From Deuterostichococcus epilithicus (taxonomy: Eukaryota; Chlorophyta; Trebouxiophyceae; Prasiolales; Stichococcaceae): a DNA stretch of 64,000 nucleotides. Positions 38,501 to 50,568 of the stretch are shown piece after piece. The notes beneath the pieces are model-generated. The model saw nothing but the letters and a program-made list of their open reading frames with translations, ran no database searches and had not been told where the DNA came from. Position 1 is the first letter of the stretch, and every line of letters starts with the position of its first letter. The stretch covers positions 2,046,009-2,110,008 of the forward strand of contig JAVTLE010000021.1 of the NCBI GenBank assembly GCA_033439295.1, read 5' to 3'. Both the position numbers and the translations under genes were made by a program.

Positions 38501-41500
38501 ACGACATTGCCTGGATGCGGTTAGTGTTGCTAGCAAGTTGCCCAAGATCACAAGAGCAACTTGCAGGAGAATGCAAGAGCGACTTGCACGAAGAGGTTAC
38601 GCACCCAAGGCCCACATGCGGATGCGCTGCGCCTGCTGGTCCGCAACCACGCGCTCCAGCTCCGGCACCGCCCAGTATGCCGTGTGCGCCTCCTCGTCGT
38701 GGCGCAGGATCTACAGCTCAAGGTGCAAGGAGCTGGGGTTGCCTCATGTTCTTGCGCTCCTCTGCGTCATGCATGCGTCTCCGCATCCAATCGCCAGGCC
38801 CAGCAGTGTTGAATAGGCCCGACACCAAGATGCAATAGGCTGCTTTGATGGATAGACTTCGGACTCGATGACGATGGGACAGACCTCGAACAGCAGCCGG
38901 TCGTAGCTGAGCAGGCCGGGCTGGCGGAATTTTCGATAGCGCTCAACACTGGCGGCGCCACAGCGCAGCCAGTCCGCCGGCGCAAACTTGACGCTCTCCG
39001 CGCAGTTGAACCCTGGACAGAGGAGAATGTGTCAGCAGTGCTCGAGTGTGAAACGATCGGCGGTCACACTGGGAGACTGTCACTGCGACATTTGCGCGCG
39101 CTGCCAGACCCCCAGTCCAATGCAAGCCGCCAACTAAACATCCACACATGATTAGACACTCGCTGGCTGCCAATCGGGTCGCAAGAGACACCAGACGAGG
39201 TGAGATAGTGAGACGGCACCCAGGTCGAGGCTGGCGTGGTAAGCTGAGGGGAAGGTGACCACGAACTCGCCAGCCTGCTGCACCAGCCGCCATGCCTGCA
39301 CGCCGTGGAGTGCCAGCATGCGCGGGCTGAGCAGCGTCACCTACGCAGCGGCATTTCGACAGCATTGTTGATCCATGTGACGGACGGATGCATGGTTTCA
39401 GGCTGCATTGAAGTTGGAACCACTGCGGCGGCCTGTCAGGCAGGTGCGCTAAACAGGAGCTTCACATGGGAGGACAGAACACAAAGGGCTGCGCCACCCT
39501 CATCCTTTGAGTATGACCATATGTGCACCGGGTCGAACAGCAGGTCCGGCTGCGCATCGAACTGCAACGGTAGCGCCCGCCGAAAGGCCTCCTCAAACTC
39601 CGCTGCCGCCGCCTCAGGCACGCCATACCTGCATGGAGGTGCACACGCCGGTCTTGCCACCCATACCACCCATACATGTTTGAGGTAGCGCAGAAAGGAC
39701 CACTCGTTTGCCCTTGTTGTAGAGGGCTTCAAGGCAACTGACGAGTGCAGCGCAACTCCTGACCACTGAACAGACGACTCCAGAGCCCAGACAGGCCCGC
39801 ACCACTTTTTGGGCTCGCCGCTGTGGTGGTACGTGATGGAGTACAACATGTGGTCCTCGATGCGCCAGGGCGCGCTGGAGAACATCATGCCGACGTCCAG
39901 CTGCGGGCGCGACACGCCTGGCGGCGCGTCGCCGTTCAGGTGCCGCAGCAGGTTGCCGTGCGGGCCGTCCTGGGCGGGGAAGTTGGTCAGGTTCCACGGC
40001 GCGCCCGCATACAGCGCTCCCTCCTCCTGATGCACGACACGCAGGACCGTCAGTCGCTTGTGCGGTCTGTCGGACGGCAATGCCTAGTACTTCATGTAGC
40101 CCCTGAGTGCGACCTGGCACTGTGCTCAGCCACTGATCGGACAGAGGGCACAGCGGACAGGCAGAGGTGTGCAGACAGCAATGCACCCGGCCATCTCTCA
40201 GCCCCGACACAAAAGAGAGCTGATGGGAGCAGCAGCTAACAGCAAGAAGGCCAGAAACCCACACCTGCGGGAAGCCGGAGCCTGTGACGGCGGTGTCGAG
40301 GCCGCCGCCGCGCAGCACCTCCACCGCCTCCTCGCCCTCCTCCACGATGCGCCAGAATTCCGCTTCCGTGTCGTCCCAGCTTGCCTGCATCTCAAGAGCA
40401 CAGCAGCCCGCTGTAACACATGTTTACTGCACGAAGCTGAGACAACGCAAGTACCTATCACTCAGGCTGCGACAGTCATGTGCGATGTCGCATGCGTGTG
40501 CTCCGCTCAGCAGCGGCAGCATCTCGGTGCATGCGTGTGATGCCAGAGCCCGCCTGCGCACCTTGCGGGCGCGGGCGTCGCTGCCCCACCAGGAGCGCTT
40601 GAAGGCGGACGCGGAGTGCTCGAATTCCTCGAGGCTCACACGGCCGCCCTTGCGGCTGGCGTGCGAGGCGTGCGCCTCTGCGGCGCACAGCGGGCAGGTC
40701 CAGGTGCCGTCGGGCACCGCAGTCATCGGCGGGTTGAGGCAGAACAGGTGGCAGCCGCGATCGCAGGCGTCGCACAGGATGATGGCCTCCTCCCGGTGGC
40801 CGCCGTTGCACAGCTCGCACACCAGCGTGTGGATGTTTGCGGGCACCTTGATGCCGGCTCGCCCGCCACCGCCTGCTGGAAGTGCTGCCGCCGCTTTGGT
40901 GCCCTTCCTGCCCTTGCCGGGAGTCTGCGCCATGACCGAAGAATTTCATTGGGTCAGCAGCAAACACAAACTGGGGCGCGCCGCAGTGCATCACGTGACC
41001 TGCCACATGTGGTGTGGTCCTGTATGGCAGCTGGGATTAAGGAAGCTGGCTAACTGTACTGCCGATTGGAGTTTCGAACTACTGCCCCTGGAAGCACCCC
41101 ATAGTAGGTACTTCCAGCCATGTGACCACCGAAGCTTGAAGTGGTGCGCGAAGAGTCTCCTGATGCAATCGGGTGCATGGTGATCGACGCCATGTAGCCC
41201 GCTTTTGAGGCCGCTTGACGTGCTATGCTTGCCGCGTCAGTAGCCGCTCTCAATGTCGGAGAGCATGTCGGAAGGGTAGCACGACAATGCACTCCGCGAT
41301 CGGCTGCTGCCCGATGCTGTTGCTCCGCTCGTTCAGAGATAGCAAGATGTGATCAACTCTATCTGCAATCTTGTCTTGGAGTAATGCACTAGAAGTCGGC
41401 CATTCCGAAGTTGGCAGACACGATCTCTGCCGAATACTGGCGACCTGCACTCGGAATGCATGGCAACACCGGGAACACAGCTGCTAGATTCGTTTGTGAA

Positions 41501-42515
41501 GCCGCAGAATCTGGTTTGAGGGCGACCAAAGCAATGCGAAGGACATCCTGCTCACCTCTGCCTTGACTTTTCGGCGCTTTGCGGGCGGCTCTTCGTCCGG
41601 CTCGGCGCGACCGTAGTCCTCCGGCTCCGCCTTCAGCATGGCCTCCAAGATCTGCGCAGCCATGTCCTCGCTGCTGGCAGGCTGCGCCAAGGCGGAGGCG
41701 CCTGCTGCCCTGCGACTCTGTGCAGCGCAGTGCTGCTCGTAGGCCAGCAGGTGCTTCTCGTACAGCAGCCGCACGCCCGACGCCGCCTGGCCGTTGGCGT
41801 CCTTGATCTGCGCGGGATACGGGATAAGTCATGGCATGCTCGCACAGCTGGCCAGCCCTGCACCCAAATCGATGTGTTGTCCACCACGATGCCTTTGGCA
41901 AACACTCGGCACTGCATTGATCGGAGCATGCGCCAGGGTGTCCAGAACACTCAAAAGCCTGCTGGAAGCAGAGGCAGCCGGGCGCTGCGGGTTGCCCCGG
42001 TAGACGAAGCAGGCTGCAGCACACTGGTGCCAAAAGTCAGGTGCAGTAGGTGCAGGGCGCACCCCCAGCAGGCGGGCCACATCTCTCCAGGCCTTTGCAT
42101 CATTCACGGCCCGATGACCGCCCTTGCGCCCCACCACGCGCAGCAGGCGGCACAGTTCCACGACATGATTGCCCAGCTTGGGCGCAGCAGGTGGCGTCCT
42201 GCCCAGCGTCCGCATGAAGGCCGCATACTGCTGCTGGAACGTCGCGTCGAATGTCGGGTCCTCTGACCGCTCCTGCAACTCGTGCACCAGCTGCACCCTG
42301 GTGGCAAACCTTAATTTTCTGTCCAGGCAGAATGGTGGCTTGAAGCCTGGAGGCACAATCTTGCAGATGCCATAGGGTTCTGCCTGGCGGCGAATCGACG
42401 CAATGTAAGCCAGCGGATCGGCAAACTCCTCGGGGCTGGGCCTGAAGGTGGGTGCCTCTGGCAGGCTCAATCCCTTCCTGGAGGAGCCCTGGTCACCATG
42501 TCGTGTGAGGGGCAT
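26554..42515 (-). CDS. KDM5: KDM5/JARID1-type histone H3K4 demethylase with expanded PLU-1-like rod
   Basis: Start is ATG 42515 ([15 protein letters not shown]). Early exons are 42515-42063, 41807-41556, 40924-40562, 40384-40265, 40026-39803, 39628-39529, 39340-39220 and 39013 to about 38859. Order: JmjN ([18 protein letters not shown]), ARID ([19 protein letters not shown] to [14 protein letters not shown]), PHD1 ([20 protein letters not shown], about 40800), JmjC ([48 protein letters not shown]), zf-C5HC2 ([22 protein letters not shown], 38300-37950), a long helical PLU-1-like region (37713 to about 30450), PHD2 ([20 protein letters not shown], about 30180), more helical units, PHD3 ([20 protein letters not shown], about 28170, ending CPECCMK at 27772), then a Pro/Gln/Gly-rich tail to TGA at 26554. 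Architecture fits KDM5 and plant JMJ17. The JmjC motif expected as HxE reads RxE (codon 39862-39864). Exon borders in the rod are only partly resolved, and Ns at 26904-27610, 30906 and 33880-33887 fall inside the gene. Confidence 0.9.
27597..27610. other. Cluster of undetermined bases inside KDM5
   Basis: Seven Ns among G-rich bases. Isolated Ns also lie at 26904, 26915 and 30906, and a cluster at 33880-33887. They mark low-quality draft sequence in GC-rich stretches of the KDM5 gene, so indels nearby should not be trusted. Confidence 0.95.
32744..32772 (-). repeat. CAG triplet run (polyGln) in KDM5
   Basis: Read on the minus strand, a CAG run gives about nine consecutive Gln within a Gln/Ala-rich exon of the PLU-1-like region. 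Confidence 0.85.
36444..36483. repeat. 20-bp tandem duplication inside KDM5 (intronic)
   Basis: Two 20-bp units, each ending GCGGTGTCTGCTAGC and differing at one base, lie head to tail, probably in an intron of the rod region. Confidence 0.85.
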
Positions 42516-42802
42516 GGCGGCCACTGCCGAGCGGCAGGCGCCGAATCAAGGGCATCTGCACATTGCTCAAGGCTGCAAGGTAGCATTGCCAACTGAGCAG
42601 TGCTCCTGCCCGACGAGAAGGCCCGAGCAAGGTGGGAAACAAAGGTGTCGACGTCATGTCGGGTCCCAAACTTCTGGCGGAACTTGCAGCGCATGCCCCT
42701 AATTCATGAATGCTTTGCAGACCTTTCGAGGCTCAATAGGCCCGAAAATGAATGAACTGACGACGCGCTGAAATGGCACAAAGCGCGGCGGGGCGCTGAC
42801 AC

Positions 42803-45690
42803 CTAGCGTTTGGTAAAGGACGTGAGCTTCTGCAGGTCAACGACCGAAGCGATGGGATGGCCAGCGCGATGTAGTTCCTGCTGCGTCGCTTTCTGCAGCA
42901 CAGGCAAGTAGATGAGCAGACGGCTAACCTCTCAACCATGCAGCAAGACACAGCATCATTCTGTATCTCTGGCGTTGCATTGCAATGTGAGAAAGGATGC
43001 CAGCGCACCAGCTGCCGTAGTAAGCGCTCCAGCGGCGACTTTTCTTGGCCGCCCTGCGTGTACAGGGAGGTACAGCAGTCACAGTTGATGATTAAGGGGT
43101 CAGAGTGATTTTGTGAACGAGGGCATGCCACACCCCACCGCAAGGACCCATGTCAGGGATGCCTACAACAATGCCACAGCACACCTGATGGCTCAGGATG
43201 GCGCGGTTGAGGTCCGCCGCCATGACCGCCTTGTGCTGGTCCGTCAGCAGGTGCGCCAGGGGGCTGTTGGCCGGGTCCTCGTAGGCCAGCAGCGCCGCCG
43301 CATCCTCTAGCAGCTCCTCGTCGGCCTTGCCGGCGCACGCAGGGCCGCAGACCTCCTTGCCGTACGCCACCGCCTCCCTGTCTTTCCGTTGCCGGATCTG
43401 CGCAGAGAAGCAGGAGCGTCAATGCACCGACACAAAGCTGGCATCTGCGACCTGAGCTCCGTCTCGTTGGCCTCCAGCAGCGCCGCTGCCTGGGCCGCAA
43501 CAGAGGTCTGGTCGACGCTCGCCAGCAGCTGACGATGGCACAGGATTCAACACACTGCAGGCCAGGTTGTCATGGCCCCCGTTTGCCCACGAATATGATT
43601 TCACATGTAGATGCGCATCTGAGCGCCCACACATGGCTGATGTGCCAGCATGCAAAACCACCCCATGCGCTGGAATCGCTCAGAATCCGCACCAGCTCCA
43701 GGAACACTTGGACGTGCAGGCGGAAAAGGATGGTGGGGGACGCCTCCAGCGTGCCCGGCGCCAGCTCCTCCGTCAGTGCGATGGCCCTGCGCACACGTGC
43801 CAGGTCAGCAATCCGTCACGCATACTATACCGATCCTTTCTGAATCCGCACGGAGCCCTGTGCCACCCACGAGAGCCGTCGACTGCGACATCACAGGCCT
43901 GTCTGTGCCTGCCAAATGCGCATCTCACAGCCCGCGAGCATGCACAGAGGCCATCAAGGCGGCTTTCAATAACAACGGTCAGGTCGGCTGGCGTGGCAGC
44001 ACAGGGCTCCAGGGGGGCCTGGCCGCGCCTGTCGATGTCGCCAGCGGTGACGCAGTCGGAGATGTCCCGCCGCCGCTTAACGGACTCCACGTCAAAGGCG
44101 GACACTTCGCGGGCCCCGCCCAGCATGTCGCGCGCCGCCAGCCGCGCTGTCTCCGAGAAGCCGCTGTGTGTCAGGTAGCCGAAAACCAGCTCCTCCAGGA
44201 GATACGAGGGCTGCAGGCGCAGACATGTATGTCAGTACACGTTGGGTTTTGGAAGACAACCCAGAGGTGCAGGGTGAGGGCAGTGCGGCAGGCGGTCGCT
44301 TCAACTGAGAATGTAAGCAGGACCACTGACGCCTCTGTGCACCTTCGCACTCTGCTGGAGGGCAGTCGCATCCACCTCGTCCTCTAGCCGCTGCCGCACG
44401 TCTGCCTGGATCTCCGTCAGGTCCGTGACGAAGGGCTCCGTGCCAAAGTTGGCGCAGATCTGCGCGACAGTCCGGCAGCAGCAGCAGTCAGGTCGGTCAT
44501 TGTTCTGGCATCGTGCTGCAGGTGCCAAGCCACGATGACCTGCACTGACTGTGAACCTGCTGTGCTCAGTTTGGTCCTGGTATTCAATTGCAGATAATCA
44601 CGAGTGAGGAAGCAACAAAGCTGGACCTCCTCGCCGGTGGTGCGCAGTCCGACGGTGGGGTACAGCCGGTCCTCCGCGACGTCTGAGAACGCAACGCCGA
44701 GGCTGATGCCATTCTTAAAGAAGCTGATGGTGCGGTCGATGCGGTTCCACAGCGCGCCGATGACATCCCCTGCACGACAGCACGCAAACCCTCAGCGCCA
44801 GCTCAGCAGCGCCCACCCGCCTTGACAGCTGCAGCAACTCACATGGCGTGCATGTGTGTACCCATGAAGCGCGCCTGCTGGTAGTGCTCTTGGCAGGACA
44901 TACATCTGAGGAGTTCAGTTCAAACACAACACAGGGTACACTTGCAATGCTAGAAGGGAGGGGCGCCATCGCCTACCTGTGGTGTAGGTGGGCCCGAAGG
45001 CGCGACCCTTGCCGGAGCCCTGGAACGCATGGCCGTCATCTCCGTGGTACCCATACGAGTGCGCCTCCCAGCCCGGCAGCCGGTCTGGCTGGAAGTCGGA
45101 AATGCAAAAGCCGATGCCTGCGCAGCAAGCCGTGTGGTTCAACTCATACTGCCGACTCGCATGCTCCCACCTTGTGAGCGAGCCGCATGAACCTAGATGT
45201 GTGAGGTGCATGCCCTTCAAAGCATTACAGTACCGGCCCGAGGATCGCGCTGGAATGTGCACGATACGGCCGCCGGGTGGAATGAGTGCAGCCCACCTAT
45301 GTAGCCATGACGGCCCTTGCTGACAACTGTGACCTCGTACAGGAACAGGCCGCAGGACTGCGGGATCGCGATGCTGGTCCGCACACTGGCTGCATCCGCG
45401 TCATGGTGCCCCGGCCCTGCGCACAGCGACGCCATGCGGTCAAGACGACTGCAGACTCCAGAAGACGGATGCGCATTCTCAACTTGCGTGCGCATTCTGA
45501 CCAGTGGCCGATGCATGGCGGCTGGCAGCAGCCAGTCTGCACCTCATGTGAACCTGCAGAGAAAGTTGACACAGGCAAGCAACGGACCTGTGTACTTCAC
45601 GCGGACGCCGTCGATCTCTAGATGATGCGAGTTATCCGACCGCGTGCTCGACTGCCAGGATGGCGAGCCAAAGTCGGCAATGTAGGCCAT
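42803..45690 (-). CDS. RANBPM: RanBPM (RanBP9/10)-type SPRY-LisH-CTLH-CRA protein
   Basis: Likely a scaffold subunit of the GID/CTLH E3 ubiquitin ligase. Start chosen at ATG 45690 ([20 protein letters not shown]). Exon 1 ends at 45588 in phase 1 and joins [20 protein letters not shown], then SKGRHGYIG. The SPRY domain continues [37 protein letters not shown] and [20 protein letters not shown] (about 45120-44640). Downstream exons give LisH ([20 protein letters not shown], about 44200), CTLH ([19 protein letters not shown], about 44070) and CRA helices through [28 protein letters not shown] and [13 protein letters not shown]. The last exon begins [20 protein letters not shown] and ends with TAG at 42803. 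KDM5 begins 287 bp further on the same strand. A longer N-terminus from an upstream exon cannot be excluded. Confidence 0.9.
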
Positions 45691-46418
45691 GCCGGCCCGG
45701 AACTGCGGGGCGCCACCGCCCAGTTGAGGCCACAGGATCAGCGGTCGATCAGCACCGCCGTTCCGTTTTCTGGGCTCTCGCGACCGATATATTCAAGTAG
45801 CCTCAAAGACACACTTTGGGCTTGCGGCATGCCTGCTGACTGTCGCAGCGCTTTTGCTGGAGTGCTGGGGGGTGAGTTTCCCCGACATTCGGTCGTAATA
45901 CATCGAGAGACTCACTCAAGATTGAGCTTCTTCAAGCCTACTGACAGTGGCTGCTTCACCAGCCTCGGGCAGGCAGTCTTTCTGGTGTCGTGATTCGAAA
46001 CGGATGGTGCAATTTCAAGTGTGACCAACTGGCAGCCGATGCTGTATGCTGCAGGTTCTTGCTCTGTACCTCTGCCAGCAGCCACGTTTAACTCCTCGCC
46101 GTGAGTGATCACTGCAAACAAACGGAGTCGTGCTCGAAACCAACAGGGGCGTTGTACATTCGGCAGCTGGCGGGGTAAGGGGCGCAGAAGAGCGTCTCCA
46201 CTGCTGTCTCCAAGTCTGGCGTTTCGGTGATCCGACCTCGGAGTGCCCAGCCGCTCAAAGCAAACTGAGACTGCGTACACATCCCACGACGCTCCTTCGA
46301 CACCTCAGACCAGCTCGCGCCCGCTTGATTCGTCTGCGACATCGAGACCTAGCACGCTTGTTCCGACAGCACAGTGTATGTGACCGTGACCACACTCGAT
46401 TTGCGGGTTTGCGCAAGG
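45691..46418. promoter_or_regulatory. Divergent intergenic region between RanBPM and the RRM/RS gene
   Basis: 728 bp holding both promoters and 5' UTRs. No supported gene. No recognisable core promoter element. Confidence 0.4.
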
Positions 46419-49400
46419 ATGAGTCGCAGCACGTCACGCAGTCGATCTCCTGGGCCTGGGAGATACTCTCCCAGGCGCAGCTACAGTCGCTCCGTCAGTG
46501 CTGACCGCCGCGGCAGATCACACTCGCCCGATGGCCGCAGCGAGCGAGTGAGTCTGCATACCAGTCTTGGTGCAATGAAGTATGAACTCCTTGCATGCTC
46601 CTTTGATCAGCCGTTGTGAGTGCTATCTCGTGGTGTGCAACACACAGTGATCAACAGGGTGTCCTGGTCTTGCACTGCAGGTGTCCACCATCTACGTGGG
46701 CGGCATCTCCTTTGACACGGACGAGAAGTCGCTGCAGAACTACTTTGAGAAGTTTGGCGTCGTCCTTGAGACGAAGGCATGCGATGTCTTGCCTGGCGCT
46801 GAGACTGCGCCCTGTCAACTGGAGCCACAGAACCCCATGCGCCTTTCGTGCTGATGCAACCCTGCTACCGTGGTCACCTTGCCGCTCCTACCAACCTCGT
46901 TTCCGCTATTCGCACGACCGGAAGCTCCACTCTGAGGTCCTCATGCTGTCTGCGCGAGAGAGCATGCAGCTGCTCTCTGTCAGGAGGCGTGAACCGACAT
47001 CCTCTGCCGCAGGTGGTGATCGACCGCGAGACCAACCGCTCCAAGGGCTACGGTTTCGTAAAGTTTGACGACCCCCGCGATGCCCATGATGCCATTTCCG
47101 GTTGCAATGGCAAGGTGCAGCATGCGTTGCGCGCGCCCTCACTGTGACGTGCCTTCGCGCACACCCTGCAATTTGCGCTCCAGCTTATGACCTCAGTGCG
47201 AAGCCATGAAGCAGGTCGTCGTCGCTACCCTACAGATGGACAGATGGGAGGCGACTCTTCTGACCCGGCGTTTCCATGCCGCAGCTGCTGGATGGCCGCA
47301 CCATCCGCTGCAACATGGCCAAGTATAATCCCGGCGGACCCCGCAGCGGCCTCTTGGGCGGAGGCTATGGTGGAGCAAACGAGAGCTACGGCCGGGGCCC
47401 ACCCGATTTCGGGCCGCCCGGCCGTGGCTATGGCGGCAGGGGTGACTTTGGTGGCCGCGGCTATGGCAGAGGCAATGATGATGGCTTTCACGGTGGCCGG
47501 GGCCGTGGCGGCGGCAGGTGTGCGATTGTCCTGCCTCCTTCTATGACAGAGCCTGCTGTGTGTCAGCATGTTTGCCTGCTGGCAATAGCCCTGTGTGTGC
47601 CTGGTGCGACGCTCTGAACCGCGGATGAGCGCTGGCTGCTTGCGCTTCAGCAGGTGCAGGGGATTCACATTTCTGAAATTAGAGTTCCCCTTGAGTGCTC
47701 ATATGGCTGCTGCCCTAGCTCACTGAACCCACTGCCGTCGTGCGCTTACGACGCCTCAAGCCACAAGCCATGTCGACTCGAGGCTCGGCTGCAATCTTTC
47801 AAGCGCTTCACTCTGGCCGGCTGACGCACTCAGACTTCGAGGACAGAAAGTGTGCAGCGCGCTGCAGAGCAGACACGAATGAGTTTGGCTTATTCGTTGC
47901 CAAAGCTGCTGGCTAATCATGACGCCACGGGGTATTTTCTGGCTGCCTTTGAACGGCACCCTAAGCGCGCCCTTATGACATTGAGCTCTGGTGGACAGGT
48001 ATCTCCTGCAGCAACGCTGCACAACAGCACATCGCAGAGTGCCCAAATTGCCAGGAATGCTCTCGTTGCCAAATCGTGTGTCTGACCTGCACCCTGTGCC
48101 CCCAAGATCCCGCCCCTGTTTTCCTCTGCTTCAAGTCTCTGTTGCCTTGTTCAGATTCGAAAATGGCGGCGGTCGCGGTGGCAGGTTCGGGTATAATGGC
48201 GGCCGCGGCGGCCCACCACCAGGCCCATACCCCTCTGATCGCGCCGCCCCAGGCGAGACCCATGCCAGGTCTTTCAGCCCCTCGTCCGGGGGCCGCGGCC
48301 CTCCAAGCAAGCGCCGGCGCTCAGTCTCAGGGTGCGCCCGACTCCGGCATGCCTCCGCCCCTGCATCCTCCGTCCCAATTGCAGCTTCGTCTTTCCACGC
48401 TGCTCCGCCGCGACGCCATTCCTCGCCAATCGCCCGTCAATGCATGTGGGACACTTCAGAAGCGTCTGACGGGGGGTTACGCCGGCAGGTCGCCGGCACC
48501 GACGCCGCGGGAGGGGCGCCGCAAGCACCGGCGCGCCAGCGGCGGCACCCGCAAGCGGTACAGCACCAGCCCCAGCGGCTCCTCCTACAGCCGCTCCGCC
48601 AGCCGCTCCGCCAGCCGCTCGCCCAAGCCGCGCCGCGCGCCCCTGCCGGCAGCGGGTGAGTGGTCGACCCCGGCATCCGGTTGCTGGACCACGATCCACA
48701 TGTTTGTGTCTGCCGGCGCCCGCCATGCAGTGCAGACCGACGGGGCGTCCAGCTGTCTCGAGCACAAACCGCTCCGAGCGGCCCACCTTGCAAGGGCGGT
48801 GGCGACACCTTGTCGGCAGTCCGGTCGGGCGCACGCCTGACCACACTGGCCATGTGCGCCGCAGCAGCCGCACCTGCTGCGGCAGACGAAGACGCCGTCC
48901 TCGAACTGGCGGCCGCGAGGGAGCGGGCGACGGTGCTGGAGGGCCGCATCGCGGCGCTGGAGGTGCAGGCAAAGGCGGCAGGCACCGCCCGCGGCGCGCT
49001 CACCGACCAGCTGGCCGACATGCACGCCGCCCAGCAGGTGCGGAGCTGGACTGGCCTTCTGGTCTCGCCCTTCCCGCCCAGCCTTCACCGAGGTTATGCC
49101 GCCACAGTTCCGCCGACAGTGCATTCTTTGCACCGCACAGGTCAGCCAGCCGTGCGGCCGGCCCTGCTGTGTGTGTGAGCTGCCCGTGGCGGCGGCCACA
49201 GAGCAGCGCATGCGTCAGGAAAAGCTTGTGATCTGCAACCAACACCGGCCACCTGCTAGCTGCCCCCTCGCCCCCCGCCCGGCCCCTGACAGTCGTGTGC
49301 CTCGCCCCTGGGTGCGAGCAGAAGGCGGAGGCGACGCACAAGCTGTACCGGCGCTGGATGAGCGCGCTGCTGGAGAGGGGCCAGCAGATGCTGGAGGCCA

Positions 49401-50031
49401 AGGAGGGGGTCGCGGCCGCGAAAGCGGAGCTGGCCGAGTGCGCCCACCAGCTGGGCAGCCTGCTGGTCGACGCAGACGCCTTCCTGTCGGAGGAGCGGCG
49501 CTCCCGCAAGAACGCCAGAAAGTGCGCCTCTGGCCCGCGGCCCTAAACCCTGCCCCTGCGTGTGTCCCCGCTCCCCAGCACGGAGCCTGCAGAGCCCCTG
49601 GGCGACCGCCGCCCTGTTCATTGCAACCACCTGCACCCGCTTTCACTGACAGGCGCGGCAGCGCCTGTGAGTCTGCGGCACGTCAGACCCCACTCTGCAT
49701 GATACAGCACTGCCGGAACAGCAAACGCAGCTTGTGCACTGTGTATCAGGGCGCATGAGTCGATTCTGCAGTTGCCCGACCCTCCTCCGCTCACACCCCT
49801 TCACGCAGGGTGGAGGCTGTTGGCACCCCGGTGGAGCCCAGTGCCCAGCACGCGGCGCCCGCGCGGGTGCCGTCGCACCCAGCCTCGGTCAGCGGCGTCC
49901 CGCCGATGCCGGCCGCGGAGGCGCCAGACGGCTGGCAGGAGGCCGCCGCGGAGGCGCCACCCGCAGACGCAGCCGCCGCCGACCCTTCCAACCGCTTTGC
50001 ACCTGGCACCAAGTTCACCATCAATGCCTAG
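46419..50031 (+). CDS. RRM protein with RS-rich, RGG/GYGG and coiled-coil segments (SR-like splicing factor)
   Basis: Nine exons keep frame: 46419-46547, 46681-46776, 47013-47114, 47285-47517, 48155-48331, 48489-48655, 48865-49037, 49322-49521, 49809-50031; total 499 residues. Order: an RS-rich start (MSRSTSRSRSPGPGRYSPRR); one RRM with RNP2 IYVGGI and RNP1 KGYGFVKF (residues about 45-125); a Gly/Arg/Tyr-rich stretch (RGYGGRGDFGGRGYGRG); a second basic RS block (SYSRSASRSASRSPKPRR); two helical, charged, coiled-coil-like segments (RATVLEGRIAALEVQAKAAG; RRWMSALLERGQQMLEAKEG); and a Pro/Ala-rich tail ending FAPGTKFTINA. Exon 2 seems to end at a GC donor (AAG|GCATGC). RRM plus RS points to pre-mRNA splicing or export in the nucleus. 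The coiled-coil C-terminus is not usual for small SR proteins, so no symbol is given. Confidence 0.88.
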
Positions 50032-50568
50032 ACCGGGCATCTCTGGAGGAGCCAACCACAGCCGACCTTTCGGCCCAGGGGTCTGACCACCCTGTAGTCC
50101 TGCAGATTTGAAACTGCTGCGCTCCTGATGCGTGACACCTGATCCTGTTGGCGCGGTCTCGCACCTTTTCTTGGCTTCTCTCGACAGTCGGTGCACGCTC
50201 TTGTGATCATGCGTGTTGTGATCACCGATGGACATTGCCTGCTGCCCATGACTTTGTAGGCACAGCTACGAGTACCCCTAGCGACCTGCTGCGTGGCTTT
50301 CTATCCGAACCTGACATTCCTGACATTTGTTGGAGGGGACGGAAGGCAAAGTCTTGTCCAAATGCAAAGCACTCCGTCGCCACTTGCAAACCTGGTCCCA
50401 AGGTTTCTCGTGTGGGTTTGGGTACCTGTCCTCTGAGAGAGAGTCAACACAAGGGAACGATCCAGATATCATACAGACGTACCCACCGTGTGAGAAAACC
50501 AAAAAAACACTAGCCAACGTTTCAAAGCCAACGGTCACAGCGGGCTCCGCTAACCCTAAATCCTCAGA
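50032..50568. other. Convergent intergenic region
   Basis: 537 bp between two 3' ends. The open frame at 50327 onward is mainly the reverse of the neighbouring gene plus flank. No independent gene is supported. Confidence 0.5.
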
